NCBI GenBank assembly: GCA_034336665.1
Contig: CM067584.1
Span: forward strand, 1,302,001 to 1,366,000
Source: Luscinia megarhynchos
Taxonomy: Eukaryota > Chordata > Aves > Passeriformes > Turdidae
Direction of reading: 5' to 3'
DNA length: 64,000 nt
A program made the translations under genes and the position numbers. Position 1 is the first letter of the stretch; every line of letters begins with the position of its first letter. Positions 45,110-57,329 of the stretch are shown here, one piece after another. The notes under the pieces were generated by a model. The model searched no databases. It was not told the DNA's origin and saw only the letters and a program-made list of their open reading frames with translations.

Positions 45110-47490
45110 CTTTAACGGGGGAGGTTTGAACTGGTTTTATACACCCCTTTTGAGATGTTTCTCCAAAGACAGCTATTTCCAGGGTGTCTAAGCAGAGAAA
45201 AACCCAGACCCTCGGCTCATCCTCTAGCAACTCAGAAGCTTCTTATCCTAGATGTGCACACCGAGAAGAAAATTTGCTCACACCCAAGCACGCAAGAGAT
45301 AGTGTGGTGTCCCTGACATCTACACTCAAAATCAGCCTCACTGTTCAGCTTGCATGTGACTCCTTGACAGTAGAGACTGTCACCTAAATCAGATCACCCC
45401 TGCCTTGTACTCCTTGCTAATCTCCCCAGAGCTGTCTAGCCATTTATGTTAAGCAGCTCTGATTGTTCCTGCTGACAGCACAGATTTTCATCAGCTCATG
45501 ACACAGCTGACTGACCTATCAATGTCTCTACATCGCTCTCCATCACCACCAGGTCTGAATGTCTGCAGCACAATGCAACACACCTCTCACAGGATGGCCA
45601 AGTGAGCTTGAACCCAGTGCTCAGCTGGCAAAAACATCCCTTCAACACATTGTCTTGGGCTGACAGTGCAAACCCCCCACTCCAACGGCCTAGAGTAGCC
45701 AACATAAACACGAGTCTTTCTAGCAATGAAACCACTTGTTCCTTTCCCTGGTGCCCAGGAGAGCAGCTCTGGCTTTGGCAGGGAAATGGCAGCATTTCAC
45801 CATCAGTGCCCTCCCCGTGACCTCTTCCACCATCCACCGACTTTGCATTCAGAGCTAATCACTACGTAAACCCAAGCTATTTCCACCCTGGGGAGAGCAG
45901 AGAACAAGGAATGTATTTGACCCCAAGTTTAACAGCAGAACCCGTGGATCCTGGAAAACCTGCTCCTAACTCTACCCATTCTCTCCCAGCAGCACAGGTT
46001 AAGGTGGATGCACTGCTGTGTCTTCTCCTCCTTCTAAAAGTGCAAGCTCATTTTCTCAACAAGCTTGTGGACACTTCTCCTTCCCCCAGAACAGAGGTGC
46101 AGTGTTAGCAGCTCCCCAGATGTCCTGGTATTTAGTCATGAAAGGACACAAAGGCAGGTAGCATTTTCAGGTGTGCCACAACTGACTGATCTCCACTCTC
46201 CTGCCTAGCCGTGAAAACACAGCCATGTGCCAGCTGCAAGCTCCAGAGACGAGGTGCACCAAAGGCACTCTGGAAACCATCAGGTCAGTTAAAGTTCAGT
46301 CACCAGAAGAGGACAGATGCCCCTCATGCTCACACTGCTGCAGCTATGTGACACGCAGCTGTGTGGCAAGTACAAGCTGTCTGGACAAGCACTCAGACTG
46401 AACAGGGCCAAGGAGAAAGCCTGCAGACGTGCCCTCACACACTCCTCAGGCAGATCCTGTGGAGCACACTTTCACAGCAGCAGATTAACAAGGATTTTGT
46501 CTGGAAGCTTCAGTCACCTCTGTGAAGTTGTCTGGCTGCAAATACGGGCAGGGCACAATTCACAAGCTGCTCCTGGGGAGCTGTCCAGAGGAACATGCTA
46601 CTGATTCCTAAGGATTAAACCCAGCCCCCTCTAATGTCTATACTTGAAAGAATCTTCTTTACCTAAATGGATTAATTAGGAAGACTATAAACCACACATG
46701 CAAAGCCTCTCACACTACAAGATGCCCTGTGTCACCCCCAACCTTGTAGAGGAAGATGCTCCCCAGACACCCCTCACACAGACCATGCAGGAAAGAGAGG
46801 CCCTGCCCTGGTGAACACAAGCCCTTGCCTGCCCACACACTTGACAGGCTCTGAGCTGAGGTACCACAGAACACCCTGCCCCCTCCTCCAACTAGAAAAG
46901 GTCAGCAGGGCCAGAGGAGCTTTTGCTTTGCGTGACCAGCAAAACTGGACTGCATGTCCCACTTCCCTGAGCAGTGCTTTCAGCAGAAGGAAGTCTGACA
47001 GTGTCTATCTCACAAATGCAACCTGGAGCTGTTCCAGAACCCCTCATCCTCTGCAGGGAGGCTATTCAGATGACACACAGCAAAGCTACTTTCTCCTGAG
47101 CCCATGATCACAGTTGTTCCAATCTAGTGATGCTATCTGCCACTGCTCCTAAACACAGCATCCCAGCAGCTGCACACTGAAGCCTTCCAGACACTGCCCC
47201 GTGGCACAGCCTTCCTCAGCCAGGAGAGCCAGAGCAAGGACTGTGTGGCTGTATGCTGGGATGTCACAGGCAATCAGGAGCTCGAAGAGCTGTGGGGGCA
47301 ATGAACACCCCTGTGGTACAGCATGTGGTACCTCCAGTGCCACTGTGCTCTGCCTGCCATGTCACTGGGACCTGTGCCTGGGAGGGGGCCCAGGCAGCCC
47401 CATGGGAGCTCCTGCCAGCCCCACTGTGGTGGGTTGGGCAGGGGAGATGGTGCAGGACCTGCTCCTCCCACCACACACTCACCTCTCCCC
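45110..47490. other. Intergenic and GINS4 3' flanking DNA
   Basis: No exon or repeat family is recognised in this 2.4-kb stretch. The GINS4 3' UTR must occupy its right-hand part, but I found no canonical minus-strand AATAAA close to the stop codon. Confidence 0.55.
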
Positions 47491-49739
47491 TCAGATGAGC
47501 TGCACGGCTCCTGAAGCCACCAGAGGCGCCACGGTGCTGTAGCGGATCAGGTGCTGCGAGCCCTCCTCCAGATTGATGGCATACTCCCTGCAGGGACAGG
47601 GGGACAGGAGCTGCAGCCCGCCCTCTGTGGCACTCACTGCTCCGTGCCACAGCCAGAAATGCCCACCCACCTGTGCTCATCGGTCTCTGGCTCCACCAGG
47701 ATGTTCTCCTGCCGCTCCAGCACCCTCAGAAACACAAAGGAGTCCAGGTTGGGCTTTGGAACTGCAGACAACAGATTGAGAGCACAAGCTCAGCCCTCAC
47801 TTGTGCTCCTCTGCAGAACACCAAGGAGTCTGACAAGTGCAAACTTATAGCCAGCAAAGGGAACACCAGGTGCATGTGCTCAGTGTCACCTGACAGCAGG
47901 GGCCAGCATGATCCCCAGCAGCAGCATGGAACCATGTCACAACATTATCATCATATCAACCTTGCTTCAACTGAGCAGCAAGTGCATTTGGGGCTCCCTG
48001 GAGCTTTTCCCACACTTCACCTTCTTCCACAATTTTCAGATTACCCTGACGTCTGAGTGGACTCACCCGACTTTAGGAGAGACACTTTCTGCAGGTTAGG
48101 TGGCATGTGTTTTAGGGCCACATTTTTCAGGTAAGCTTCTGTGTTTGCCATGTACCTGAAACAAACCATTGAAGTACTGACTTGGTTAATCAAATACAAA
48201 TCTGCAGGGAGATATTTACTCAAAACAAGAGTAAACGACAGCTCCTCATCCGATGGGCACAGCCAAAGACAGGCCCTTGGCCTGCCCTGGTAACTGACCC
48301 AAAGTCACCAAAGTTATTTTGTTTCAGGTGCTTTCTTGCCCATAAGGAAACCTCCTGGTAAGACACATTGATTCTTTCTTCAAACCAGTCTAAGGCTCAC
48401 AGTCTCAAGAACTTCAGCAAAACACAAAGGTAACTTTCTATAATCTATAAAAGGGGAGGAAGATACATTGAAAACCTACTCACTCTTTAGCAAAAGCAAA
48501 TTCCTCTGGTGATAAAATGGAGGGCTCCCCTTCAGCTCGAGACTTCTCCTTCTCCAGGATGTGGGGAAAAAACTTCTCTATCTAATATTGGAACACAATC
48601 CAAAAGAATGATCCAGATCTCTCCCACGAGTTCCACGTTCAAACCCCCACTCTCCACTGGATTCCCCACGAACTGTAGGAGCAGTCACAGGCCTGCCCAA
48701 ACCCCTGCTCCTGAACTAACTGTGGCATCACACAGGAACACCAAGCTACACAGCCATGCACGCACACAGCAGGACTCCTGCAGAATGGGACAGCATTCAG
48801 CTGTGCCACAGCACTCACAGCGTTGTGATCAACCCTGCTGTGATCTTCCTTCATTACAGTACGAAAGCGTGTCCAGGAAATTCATTTGAGTCACATTTCA
48901 GAGAACAGAGAGAGAACATGCTTTAATTAAATGCTGTGCTGAGGCAGAAAGCTCTGTGTAGGTAAAAGCCTCTCCTGAAATGACCCTTTTTCACCTCTGG
49001 GCTGCACAGCCAGCATTACCTTCACCAGCCGGCAGCGCAAGTAGCTGCTGAGCACGAAACGGATCCTCTCGATCTCCATGTGGTGAACACTGACCTTCAG
49101 GTCTCCTCTCTTCGCCCGTTTCAGGTTTGCTTCCTGCAAGAAAAAGCAACAAGAAATTAAACGGCTGAAATATCAAACAAGAAACAGAAAGACAAGTTTT
49201 GTATATAGAACCCAGAAAATCAGACTACAGCTGCTTTTGACAACCCGAAGCACACTGCTGCTTGTACCTGAGCCCCTCTCCAAAGGCAAGCTGAGAGAGG
49301 AAACGGGAGAAGCTGTGTCTCAGAGACACGGCAGCGGAGAGCCGCCCCTCTCGGAGAGCCAGGCGCGCATCGCGGGGGCGGCGCCGGGCCTGCCCCGCCA
49401 CCGAGCTGCAGAACCTACCATATGGTCCAGCTGCTCCACAACACACTCGATCACCTCAGGTTTACTCTCCAGCAGCTCTGGAGCAAACTTCTCATTCAGC
49501 CAGGCCTGAAAGAAGGCACGCTGTCAGTGAAAGCGAGGGAGACCTCGGCTCCACAGCCCCACCGGCGAGAGGGAAGAAACGCGGCCACGGCCCCGCCGCT
49601 CCGCACTGCTGCAGCAAGCCCCGCTCTCCCCGGCCCGAGCCCTCGTGCGCCGCCGCACCTGCTCCAGGCTGTGGATCAGCTGTGCGGGGGTGAGCACCAG
49701 CTCCTCGCTGTCCGAGTCGGGCCCGGCCGCGGCCGCCAT
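47491..49739 (-). CDS. GINS4: GINS complex subunit 4 (SLD5)
   Basis: Seven exons, in transcript order: 49739-49659, 49505-49419, 49133-49020, 48581-48484, 48155-48067, 47761-47671 and 47587-47491. They give 218 residues (human 223). GINS4 is a subunit of the GINS tetramer, part of the CMG replicative helicase. The start MAAAAGPDSDSEELVLTPAQ is followed by the helical A-domain with WLNEKFAPELLES, DLKVSVHHMEIERIRFVLSS and YLRCRLVKIEKFFPH. Then come YLKNVALKHMPPNLQKV and the C-terminal B-domain with SFVFLRVLERQENILVEPET. It ends PLVASGAVQLI, as in human. The N-terminus is a few residues shorter than human. All joins keep frame. Confidence 0.97.
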
Positions 49740-50085
49740 CGCTCCCGCCAGCCGCACTGACGGCGCAGGCGCAGCAGCGCGGGAACGTGGCTGGCGAATC
49801 ACGCTCGGCCACTCCGGAAACGCACTGGGGCCGCGCTTCTCCGGCCAATCAGGAGGGGCATTGAAACAATGCATCCGCGCCGGCCAATCAGAGCGCGGCT
49901 TGGAGCCGGCCAATCAGGAGGCGGGCAGGAAATGCAGCTTCTCTGGAAGTCAGGCGGATCGGCCCGCAGCCGTCCCGACCAATCAGGGAGCAGCGTCAGG
50001 CCGCAACTCCTGGGCCAATCAGAGGGGAGTGACGCTCGGCTGTTTCAGCCAATCAGAGGAGAGTGATTGCGCTGTCAGCCAATCA
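49740..50085 (-). promoter_or_regulatory. GINS4 promoter with seven CCAATCA boxes
   Basis: CCAATCA elements start at 49845, 49884, 49910, 49979, 50015, 50049 and 50079, all in the same orientation on the plus strand. A GCGCAGGCGCAG (NRF1-like) element lies about 25 bp upstream of the GINS4 ATG. NF-Y boxes are typical of S-phase genes, which fits GINS4. Surrounding bases differ between copies, so this is not a simple recent tandem array. Confidence 0.8.
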
Positions 50086-50689
50086 GGGCTCAGCACCCCC
50101 CACAGCGGCCGCCGGCCGCGCTCCGGCCGCAGCGCCCGCGCCCGCGCCGCCACAACACACCTGCACACGGTTTGAGAAAAGGTTTACTGATCCATCAGTA
50201 CTTCTGCCAATATTGCAACAGCTGTGAAAGGCAAACACTGTTACAGTTTAGAAAAAACAAACTTTATACAATGAAAATATTCATCAAATCTCAAACCCCC
50301 AGCGGCTGAGGAATGAGCCTGGAGTTCCACGCCCAGTGTTAGCACCTGCAGCAGCACCACCAGGCAATGCAGCCCCCCGCCCTGCCCAGCGTCTCTTCTG
50401 AACTCCCGAGTTCCTCCCACGTCAGGACACCGGGGCTTTGACACGGGGAAAGGATGCAAGAGAAGGAATTCAGCCAGCTTGGATTGTGGGAAGCTTTGCT
50501 CGTGCAGGCACTGCTGAGCAATGCACGGGGACGCTAAGGAATGCACAGCTCAACTCCTCAATGTGTGCCAGCAGACAGAATTAAGAAATCCATCTTACAC
50601 ACTATCTTACAGTTTGTCAAATCAATGTTTTCCTATAAATTATATATAAGAAATCCATAAAGAAACAGTTTTACACTTCACATATTAAT

Positions 50690-51398
50690 CAGAGGAGAGT
50701 GGGAATCGTTATTTTTATTGGCTCAGCATCCACTTTACTGTGCTCACTGTTTCGTAGCTGACCAGGCCCCTCCTGGCGAGCACTGATGGGGCAACAACAG
50801 CACAGACACGGGGCAGAAAAACCACCAGGGTTAGAGCGGCTACACCCCCCTCCAGGGATAACCGAGACATTAACACACGGAACACTTTGCCTTTTGCTTT
50901 TCCACAACGATCAGCACAACAGACACTGCCTTGAGTCACTCCTCACTGGGAAGAGGCACTGTGTCTCTCTGCATTCTAACACTGAACTGGAGGCAAATTC
51001 CCAACTTCGAGCTGGAGCTTCCCAAAGCCCAGCTGACACACAGAAGGGTTTAAAACCAGGGGAGGAACAGCACTGCACTCACAGGACTAAAACTAAACCT
51101 CTGTCGGGCTGAGGGCCCCATTTCTTTCAGAAGAGAACACAGCTTTACCTTTACTTTTGCCTTACTTCTGCCTTTTCTTGAGGAAAAAAAACAACAAACC
51201 AAACAAAAGTGATCCTGTTGCTTCCAAATCTACAGCAAAGTGGATGCTGAGCAGCTAGGTCACCCCCTGGGGAGCAGTTTGAGGAAGTTAGTCCTTGTAG
51301 TAGATGGCACTGTGGATCTGGCAGCAGAGAAAGGAATGATGCTCTAAAGTAGGAGGTAGGGGAATCTTGGTACAGCAAGTCCACCGGTGAGCTATCAT
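50690..51398 (-). other. Probable GOLGA7 3' UTR exon
   Basis: On the minus strand the GOLGA7 stop is followed after 15 bp by CTCAG and a GTACGTG donor (last exon base 52236). A matching CTTTTCTAG acceptor ends at 51399. The interval down to an AATAAA on the minus strand at 50719-50714 would be a non-coding last exon. This is inferred from splice-site appearance only. Confidence 0.4.
50714..50719 (-). terminator. Candidate GOLGA7 poly(A) signal
   Basis: AATAAA on the minus strand, about 0.6 kb before the CCAAT cluster of GINS4. The intervening 50.09-50.69 kb holds no recognisable gene. Confidence 0.5.
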
Positions 51399-52251
51399 CT
51401 AGAAAAGAAGTTTCACATGGTGAGAAACTCTTCCTAAATCAAACCAAAAGCTCCCCTACACTAACCTTTCTACTGCTGCAGGAGGAGTGTGGCAGGAGGA
51501 GCAGTTAACATGTGTTATGGTGAGCAGCATGAGCAGAACTCTTGATTTCATTTGTCCAAAAAAAATAAAGACGCTTTACTGTTTGTTTCTTATTGCAAAA
51601 GAGGCATAAATATTTCCCATTCCTTTTTGCCAACAATCCAAACTCAACACTCCCATCCCAGAACACCTGACATAAGGGAGCCAATCCCAACGTGAGCTTC
51701 CCAAAAGCAAAGCCACAGACAATAATTTTGGTGGGCTACATTGGATACAACTAGCGTGGGCCCATGTCCTGTGAACACTCTTCACTTTGTGACTCGCACA
51801 GCATCTGCAGAACTGAGAGCCTCTCAGAGCTTTCCAAGGCTGCTGCCCCCTCTTACCTGAAAGCATCACAAGTAAAGACATCAGCATGGTAACTAGAACA
51901 GCAGCCAAGTGAAAAACTGCAACAAAAAGGCTCTGAAGGCTAGAATACACCCAGGGGCAGAGTCCATTTTTTATCAACTTGAGAAGAATTTTGGACGTAA
52001 TATAGCACAAGTTAGCATATTTACACAATCAAGACCCAAATTTCTCCAAGGTAATGTTCAGCAACATCATGCCCAGTACTGATATTTTTACTTCCAAGAA
52101 GAGCTCGTCCACAGAGATTTATGTGAACAGTCTTTGATTACACACAAGGATGGGAAAAACTCTCAGCATGACAGCACCCAGTCCTCTGAGCACAGAAAGA
52201 TGTTGAGACTGATCTGAAATTAGGGTAACACGTACCTGAGATGCCACAGTT

Positions 52252-54030
52252 CTATCTTCCACTGGTCAAACCTCTGTCTTCATAAATGGTAATTTCAATC
52301 TGCACAGAAAAGCTGTTAGGGAAATACACTACAAAGAGACTATGAAAACATACCCAGAAAAAGGCAGGAAAACCAACTCTTAACATACTAAAAACTGGAG
52401 ACCAGGACACAACAAAGAGCAACAAGACGAATTACTGATCCTGTATCACAGATCAAGCGTGAGCAGAGGAGCCTCACGGAGACAAACGAGGAGCACAAGG
52501 CAGGAGACAACGTCAGAAGCCACAGAAGGATACAACTCTTAATCCTCTTTCAATAGGGTCTGTCAGCAGAAGGCCCTGAGGAGCGTAGATCTTCTCATTC
52601 TGTTCCTGAATGAACTTAGCAATTTTCTTTAGAACCTGGTAATGAAACAGCACAGGAGTCACAACTGTTTCCTTTCCAAAGATATCACAGGTATGGCAAC
52701 GTGAGAACCAACACACAACTGGTTCGATGGCTTCACAGTGAAGGCACTTGCCACAGGATTCAGGGTGACCCCCATGGGACCCAAACTGACCAGCACCAGC
52801 ATGTCTGAGGTACATCTGTACAGAACCTGTACCAAAACGCTGCAAGTCACAGGAAACCCACCAAGAACCAAATGCTTGCCTGCAGGCTGAAGGGAAAATA
52901 AGCACATACCTTTTCATAGTGTGTCTCCATGCACAGGAAGATGGTGTAGGCAGTCAGGCAGGCAAGACAGCCCTCAAGGTAAGATTGGCCCCCAAGTTTT
53001 TCAGCTTCTGCATAGAGGTTGTTCAGTGTCCGGACTGTCTCCTCAAACTGCTGCCTGTCAATCTGCAAGAAAAGCAAGTGGGGCTGTTGGCTGCATCCTT
53101 CAGAACTCACCAATACCCCTGTACATCCAGCTCCACTCATCTGCAGTGTGCTCAGAGCCCACACAGAGTTACAGACCTGCAGCTCTCTGTTAGACATCTG
53201 TCCTGTGCTCAGGCTGAGTCTGAATTCAAACACAATGTGGACACAAAACCATTCAGAGCAATGCACTCAAGCAAATGTGCAACTCAACTGGGAGAAAACC
53301 AGTTCACACACAGGGATGTGCTGGGTTAAGATGAACAGATGGAGAGTGGATGGACACTCCATACCCACAGTGCCTCGGTGCTGCTGCAGTGCTGACCGAA
53401 CACAGCCTCAACAAAACACAAAAAAGGCACAAGGAAGAGAAAAAATCCGAGTGAGAGAGTAGGAAGGCGTGTTTGTTTGACTGTCAGCTTGAGATGCCAC
53501 ATCTGATAGCACTGAGCAAAACGAGAGAACTTGAGACAGCATTTGCGAGGGCTCTAAGCGGGTTCGGCAGGACGGGCAGGATTTCAAGGGAGAGGACAAT
53601 GTTAACACCCGAGCGCACAGAGCGGCTTCTGTTCGCACGGACACAACGAGCGCATTCTGCTTAGTGCCGCAAACCGGCCGCGTTCCCCAGGACTGGCCAC
53701 GGTCCGGGACGGGGACACGGGGGGGAGACGCGTCCGCCCCTGCGCCGGAGCGGCCTCGGCTGGAGATTGGTGCAGGAGCTGCTACCCGCGCTCGGGAACC
53801 GGCGGAACCGCTCCCACCGGGGCCCGGCACCTGCGTAAGGCCCGGCCCGGCCCGGCCCGGCCCGCCGTGCAGGCTCCGAGCGCCGCGCCCGCCGCCAGCC
53901 CCGGCCCGCCCCGCCTCACCCTGTTCTCCAGCTCGGCCGGGAACTTGCTCTGGAACTGGCACCGCGTCCCGCCGCTGTAGTCGCGCTGGATGAACACCTT
54001 GCCCGACACAGGCGCCTGCTGCGGCCTCAT
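52252..54030 (-). CDS. GOLGA7: Golgin A7 (GCP16), palmitoyltransferase cofactor
   Basis: Four exons, in transcript order: 54030-53920, 53062-52910, 52635-52534 and 52299-52252. All joins are phase 0 and the product has 137 residues, the same as human. The protein is a Golgi-associated partner of ZDHHC9 that palmitoylates H- and N-RAS. The start is [20 protein letters not shown]. The Erf4-family core follows: [53 protein letters not shown] and [19 protein letters not shown]. The C-terminus [15 protein letters not shown] differs from human at only a couple of residues. The cysteines in the GCLAC motif, a palmitoylation target in the family, are kept. Confidence 0.98.
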
Positions 54031-54217
54031 CGCGCCGCCGCCCGCGTCCCGTCCGGCCCGGTCCGGTCCCGCCGCTCCGCCGGGCGCCCCGCGCACTTAC
54101 GGCTGTCGCAAAACCGCGGGGCGACGCCGGGCTGCGGGTGAGGGCGGAAGTGCCGCCAGGTTCCACGGGGCGCAACACTGCGCAGGCGCGGCCCCGCAGG
54201 CCGCTGAGCAGCAGGAG

Positions 54218-54229
54218 TGCGCATGCGCA
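54218..54229 (-). promoter_or_regulatory. NRF1 site in the GOLGA7 CpG-island promoter
   Basis: TGCGCATGCGCA is a perfect palindromic NRF1 consensus, about 190 bp upstream of the GOLGA7 ATG. A second partial site CTGCGCAGGCGCG lies near 54178. NRF1 commonly drives TATA-less housekeeping promoters. Confidence 0.7.
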
Positions 54230-54599
54230 AAACGCCCATGTCTGATTGGGATGCACGGCTCTCCCTCAGCCCACGTGACAGCCCCCCGGGCCCGCCCCCC
54301 CGGCCGCACTTGGTACCGCCCGGCCCGCGGGCACCGGCACCGGCCCCGGGGCCGCCGCTCCCAGCCCGGCCGCTGCCAACGGACCGAGGCGCCCGCGGCT
54401 TTACCCCAGCTCGGTGTGCTGACGCGCGCGGGATCCGATGGCGCCCTGTCGCCCTTTGCCCGGGAACTCTGAGCTGCCCAGCGGCAGCGAGGGCACAGGT
54501 CACTGTGGAAACCGGGGAGCCAAACCGGGCAAGCAGCAGAGAGCTCGGGCAGTGTCACACCCGCGCTCGGTGTCCTGGGGCCGCAGTGCGGGCTGCGAG

Positions 54600-54975
54600 C
54601 GGCACCCCCGCTGTCCCCGTGTCCGGCTGTCCCCGTGTCCGGCTGTCCCCGTGTCCCGCTGTCCCCGTGTCCCGCTGTCCCTATGTCCGGCTGTCCCTGC
54701 TGTCCCCGCTGTCCCCGTGTCCGGCTGTCCCCGTGTCCCGCTGTCCCTATGTCCGGCTGTCCCTATGTCCTGCTGTCCCCGCTGTCCCCGTGTCCCGCTG
54801 TCCCCGTGTCCCGCTGTCCCTATGTCCGGCTGTCCCTATGTCCTGCTGTCCCCGTGTCCCGCTGTCCCCGTGTCCGGCTGTCCCCGTGTCCCTATGTCCT
54901 GCTGTCCCCGCTGTCCCCGTGTCCCGCTGTCCCCGCTGTCCCTGCGTCCCCGTATCCTGCTGTCCCTGTGTCCTG
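54600..54975 (+). repeat. CTGTCCCCGTGTCC minisatellite
   Basis: About 30 copies of a 12-nt unit, CTGTCCCCGTGTCC with variants such as GGCTGTCCCTATGTC and GCTGTCCCCGCTGTCCC. All forward frames are open (CPAVPV-type peptides), which is a property of the repeat and not of a gene. Confidence 0.95.
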
Positions 54976-54989
54976 CTCCATGCAGGCTC

Positions 54990-56033
54990 CGCTGGGGTGC
55001 CAGTCCGAGGCCTGTTTATGTAAACAATTGATAAAACCCATCACTTGGTCAATAAAAAACAAAGGGATGAAAGTGTTTGGGAGTTGAATTTCATTATTTG
55101 CTGCTGCAGCTGCTCCCCCTCGCTGAGCTGGGGACGATGAACACGAGAGGATGTCGCAGGCGTGCCCAGGGGATGAGCTCCTGCGCAGACAGGCTGCTTT
55201 GGGTGATGCTCACGAGTGTCCAGGTGCTGGTGCAGGGCTGGGTGTGCTCCCCAGTGCCTCTGGAGGCATCCCTGGGCCCTGCTGAGCCTTACAAGGGAGG
55301 GTGTGCTGACACGCTACACTCAGAACATATTTTGCTTAAAATACTGTACCAGATGGATGGTGTCTTCCTAACCTTTAGCTGGTTCCAGTATGGTTTAAGT
55401 TAGGTTTGAACAGGGGTAATCTGGAAAGCCAGATCTGGAGAACTTTTCATTCAAGCATTTGAAAAGCGTTTGAAATTGAGTAGGGGCCATCCAGTATTTC
55501 TGTAATGCTCTTAAATAAAGTATTCCAAAACCACGAGCTTCCACATGACAAAATGATGAACACCTGAAAATGGAGATATCTGTCTTGTATTAAATATTCA
55601 GGAATAGGATTTCATATAAGTATCAACAGAGAAAGTGACAATTTCAAAGGGTGCTGCTTTCAAAACAAAAAACAAAACCAGAAGTAAGCTCTAAGCAGCA
55701 CCAAAAAATGAAGTTTTCTTTTTGTCTCTACCAGTTTGTGCTATGAACAAAGCTACCAGTTTTACTGTCTGAACAGGAGCGTGACTGCAGGGCTCGGAGC
55801 TGGCAGGTCCGTGTCCTGACGGCTCAGGTGATCCCTCTGGGATGTTCCCAGCACCCGGCCTGTGCTGAGCAGAGCTGAGGATCGGGCAGCCAGCAATTCC
55901 TGCTGGGCTGGCTGGAATCCTGACACCCTTCCTCCAACGCAAGGAGCCACCACAAGCCCTGGGCTCTGCAGTGCATTTTGAGCCCCGCAAGCCAAAAGCA
56001 GCGAGAAGACCTTGGCAGCACTGAGTTAGTTAA
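54990..56033. other. Intergenic DNA between GOLGA7 and SFRP1, first part
   Basis: No coding exon is recognised. The stretch becomes AT-rich between 55.3 and 55.7 kb. Confidence 0.55.
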
Positions 56034-56088
56034 TGCTCGACTCAGTGATCCCAGAGGTCTTTTCCAACCTTCGCGATTGTGTGATTCT
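56034..56088 (+). mobile_element. CR1 LINE 3'-end fragment
   Basis: CTCAGTGATCCCAGAGGTCT, then TTTCCAACCTTCGCGATTGT and GTGATTCT, matches the 3' terminus of chicken-repeat-1 elements, which end in a TCTTTTCCAACC-type block and ATTCTATG-like tail. Only the extreme tail is present, as usual for 5'-truncated CR1. This supports an avian or reptilian genome. Confidence 0.85.
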
Positions 56089-56379
56089 AAGACTCTTTCG
56101 GCAGAGGGATAAGCCCCTGGCTCCCACTGCTGAGCTCAGCTGCCAGAAAAGTTCCCCGGGAAGTAGCACAATCTTTGTTTGGTCATTAAAGCAGAAAAAG
56201 AGAGAGGGAATCTTAGGAAATGCTTGAAACGATTAGGTGATCTTAACTCTAAGGAGCTAAACAAATGCAAAGCAATTCCCCCCTCAGCCCCTCGTGCTGC
56301 TGTAGAATGTAATCTCATTTCTAAACACACAATTACAGAAAATAAAAAGAAAAGAAAAGAATAATTAATTTCTGTTTCC

Positions 56380-56740
56380 TCATGCAAATCCTCTGACCAA
56401 TCATTTAGGGATCAGGGGCAATTCAGCTTCTTGTGCAAATTCCAAACTGAAGGCCTGAAAAAAACAAGTGAATGGATTTACTTTTCTAAGAACCAGAATT
56501 AACAAAGGTTCCATTTTCCATGGTTATGCGCCTGGCCAGACAGCCCTTGCTGACAAGCTCTCAAAAAACATGTGTTGGCCTGTTGAAAAGGCCCCAGTGT
56601 TGACTGACAGACAATTGAAGTGACAAATTGTTTCATTGTACTTGGCAGGGAGAGCGCTGTATTAGATAATTATGGTGAGGAGGGAAGCGACAGGTCACAG
56701 GTCAGAAGACACGTCTGACCCTGTTTTCTGAAAGGCCTGA
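56380..56740. promoter_or_regulatory. AT-rich block, candidate conserved non-coding element near SFRP1
   Basis: Contains an octamer (ATGCAAAT), CCAATCATTTAG, TTAACAAAGGTTCCATTTTC (a TCF/LEF-like AACAAAGG), TTGACTGACAGACAATTG and ATTAGATAATTATGG. There is no repeat structure and no coding exon. The motif density and composition change suggest an enhancer, and a TCF site would suit a Wnt-pathway gene. Inference only. Confidence 0.35.
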
Positions 56741-56846
56741 AAGGAGCCCAAGCCCACGGTGCTGCTCCTTCCGCTGTGCTGATTAAGGGCTAACGAAGGT
56801 GCGGCGGGATGGGCCGCCTGTTCTCCGGCAGCACCAGCACAGCAGC

Positions 56847-56965
56847 TGCCCTCGGAACTGGGGGCTCTGCCCCTCGGAACTGGGGGCTCTGCCCCTCAGA
56901 ACCTGGGGGCTCTGCCCCTCGGAACTGGGGGCTCTGCCCCTCAGAACTGGGGGCTCTGCCCCTCT
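56847..56965 (+). repeat. 27-bp tandem repeat, five copies
   Basis: CCCTCGGAACTGGGGGCTCT followed by GCC is repeated about five times with one- or two-base changes (CAGAACCTGGG in one copy). Related CAGCACCAGCAC segments flank both ends. Confidence 0.9.
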
Positions 56966-57329
56966 CCAGCAGCACCAGCACATGAGAACTGGCAGGGAAA
57001 GCTCCGTGTCGGGTGCTGAGCGCTGTCCCAGGCACCTTCCTTGGCCAGCAGGACCAGCCCCTCCCTGCTGGGGCCTGGCTTCTTTTGTGGGCTACAACAG
57101 AGTACAACTAATAGTTATTGAAGCTTCTCTCCTGCCATAGAAATAAAATATGGCATGGAATCACAGCACAGCTACTCCATTGAGAGCAATGCTGCACTGA
57201 GTAATACCAATAATTCAAAACAGATGAGCCAAAGGCTCGAGCACTATGGGCTCAGTATCCCAGTCTGCCCTGACCCCTGGAATTCGCTGAAAGTTACCTT
57301 GAGACTCGCCAGAACTCTTTTGTAACTTC

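Noticed and set aside
54217..55087. CPAVPV-repeat open frames
   Set aside because: Generated by the 12-nt minisatellite in all three frames. No promoter, domain or splice evidence.
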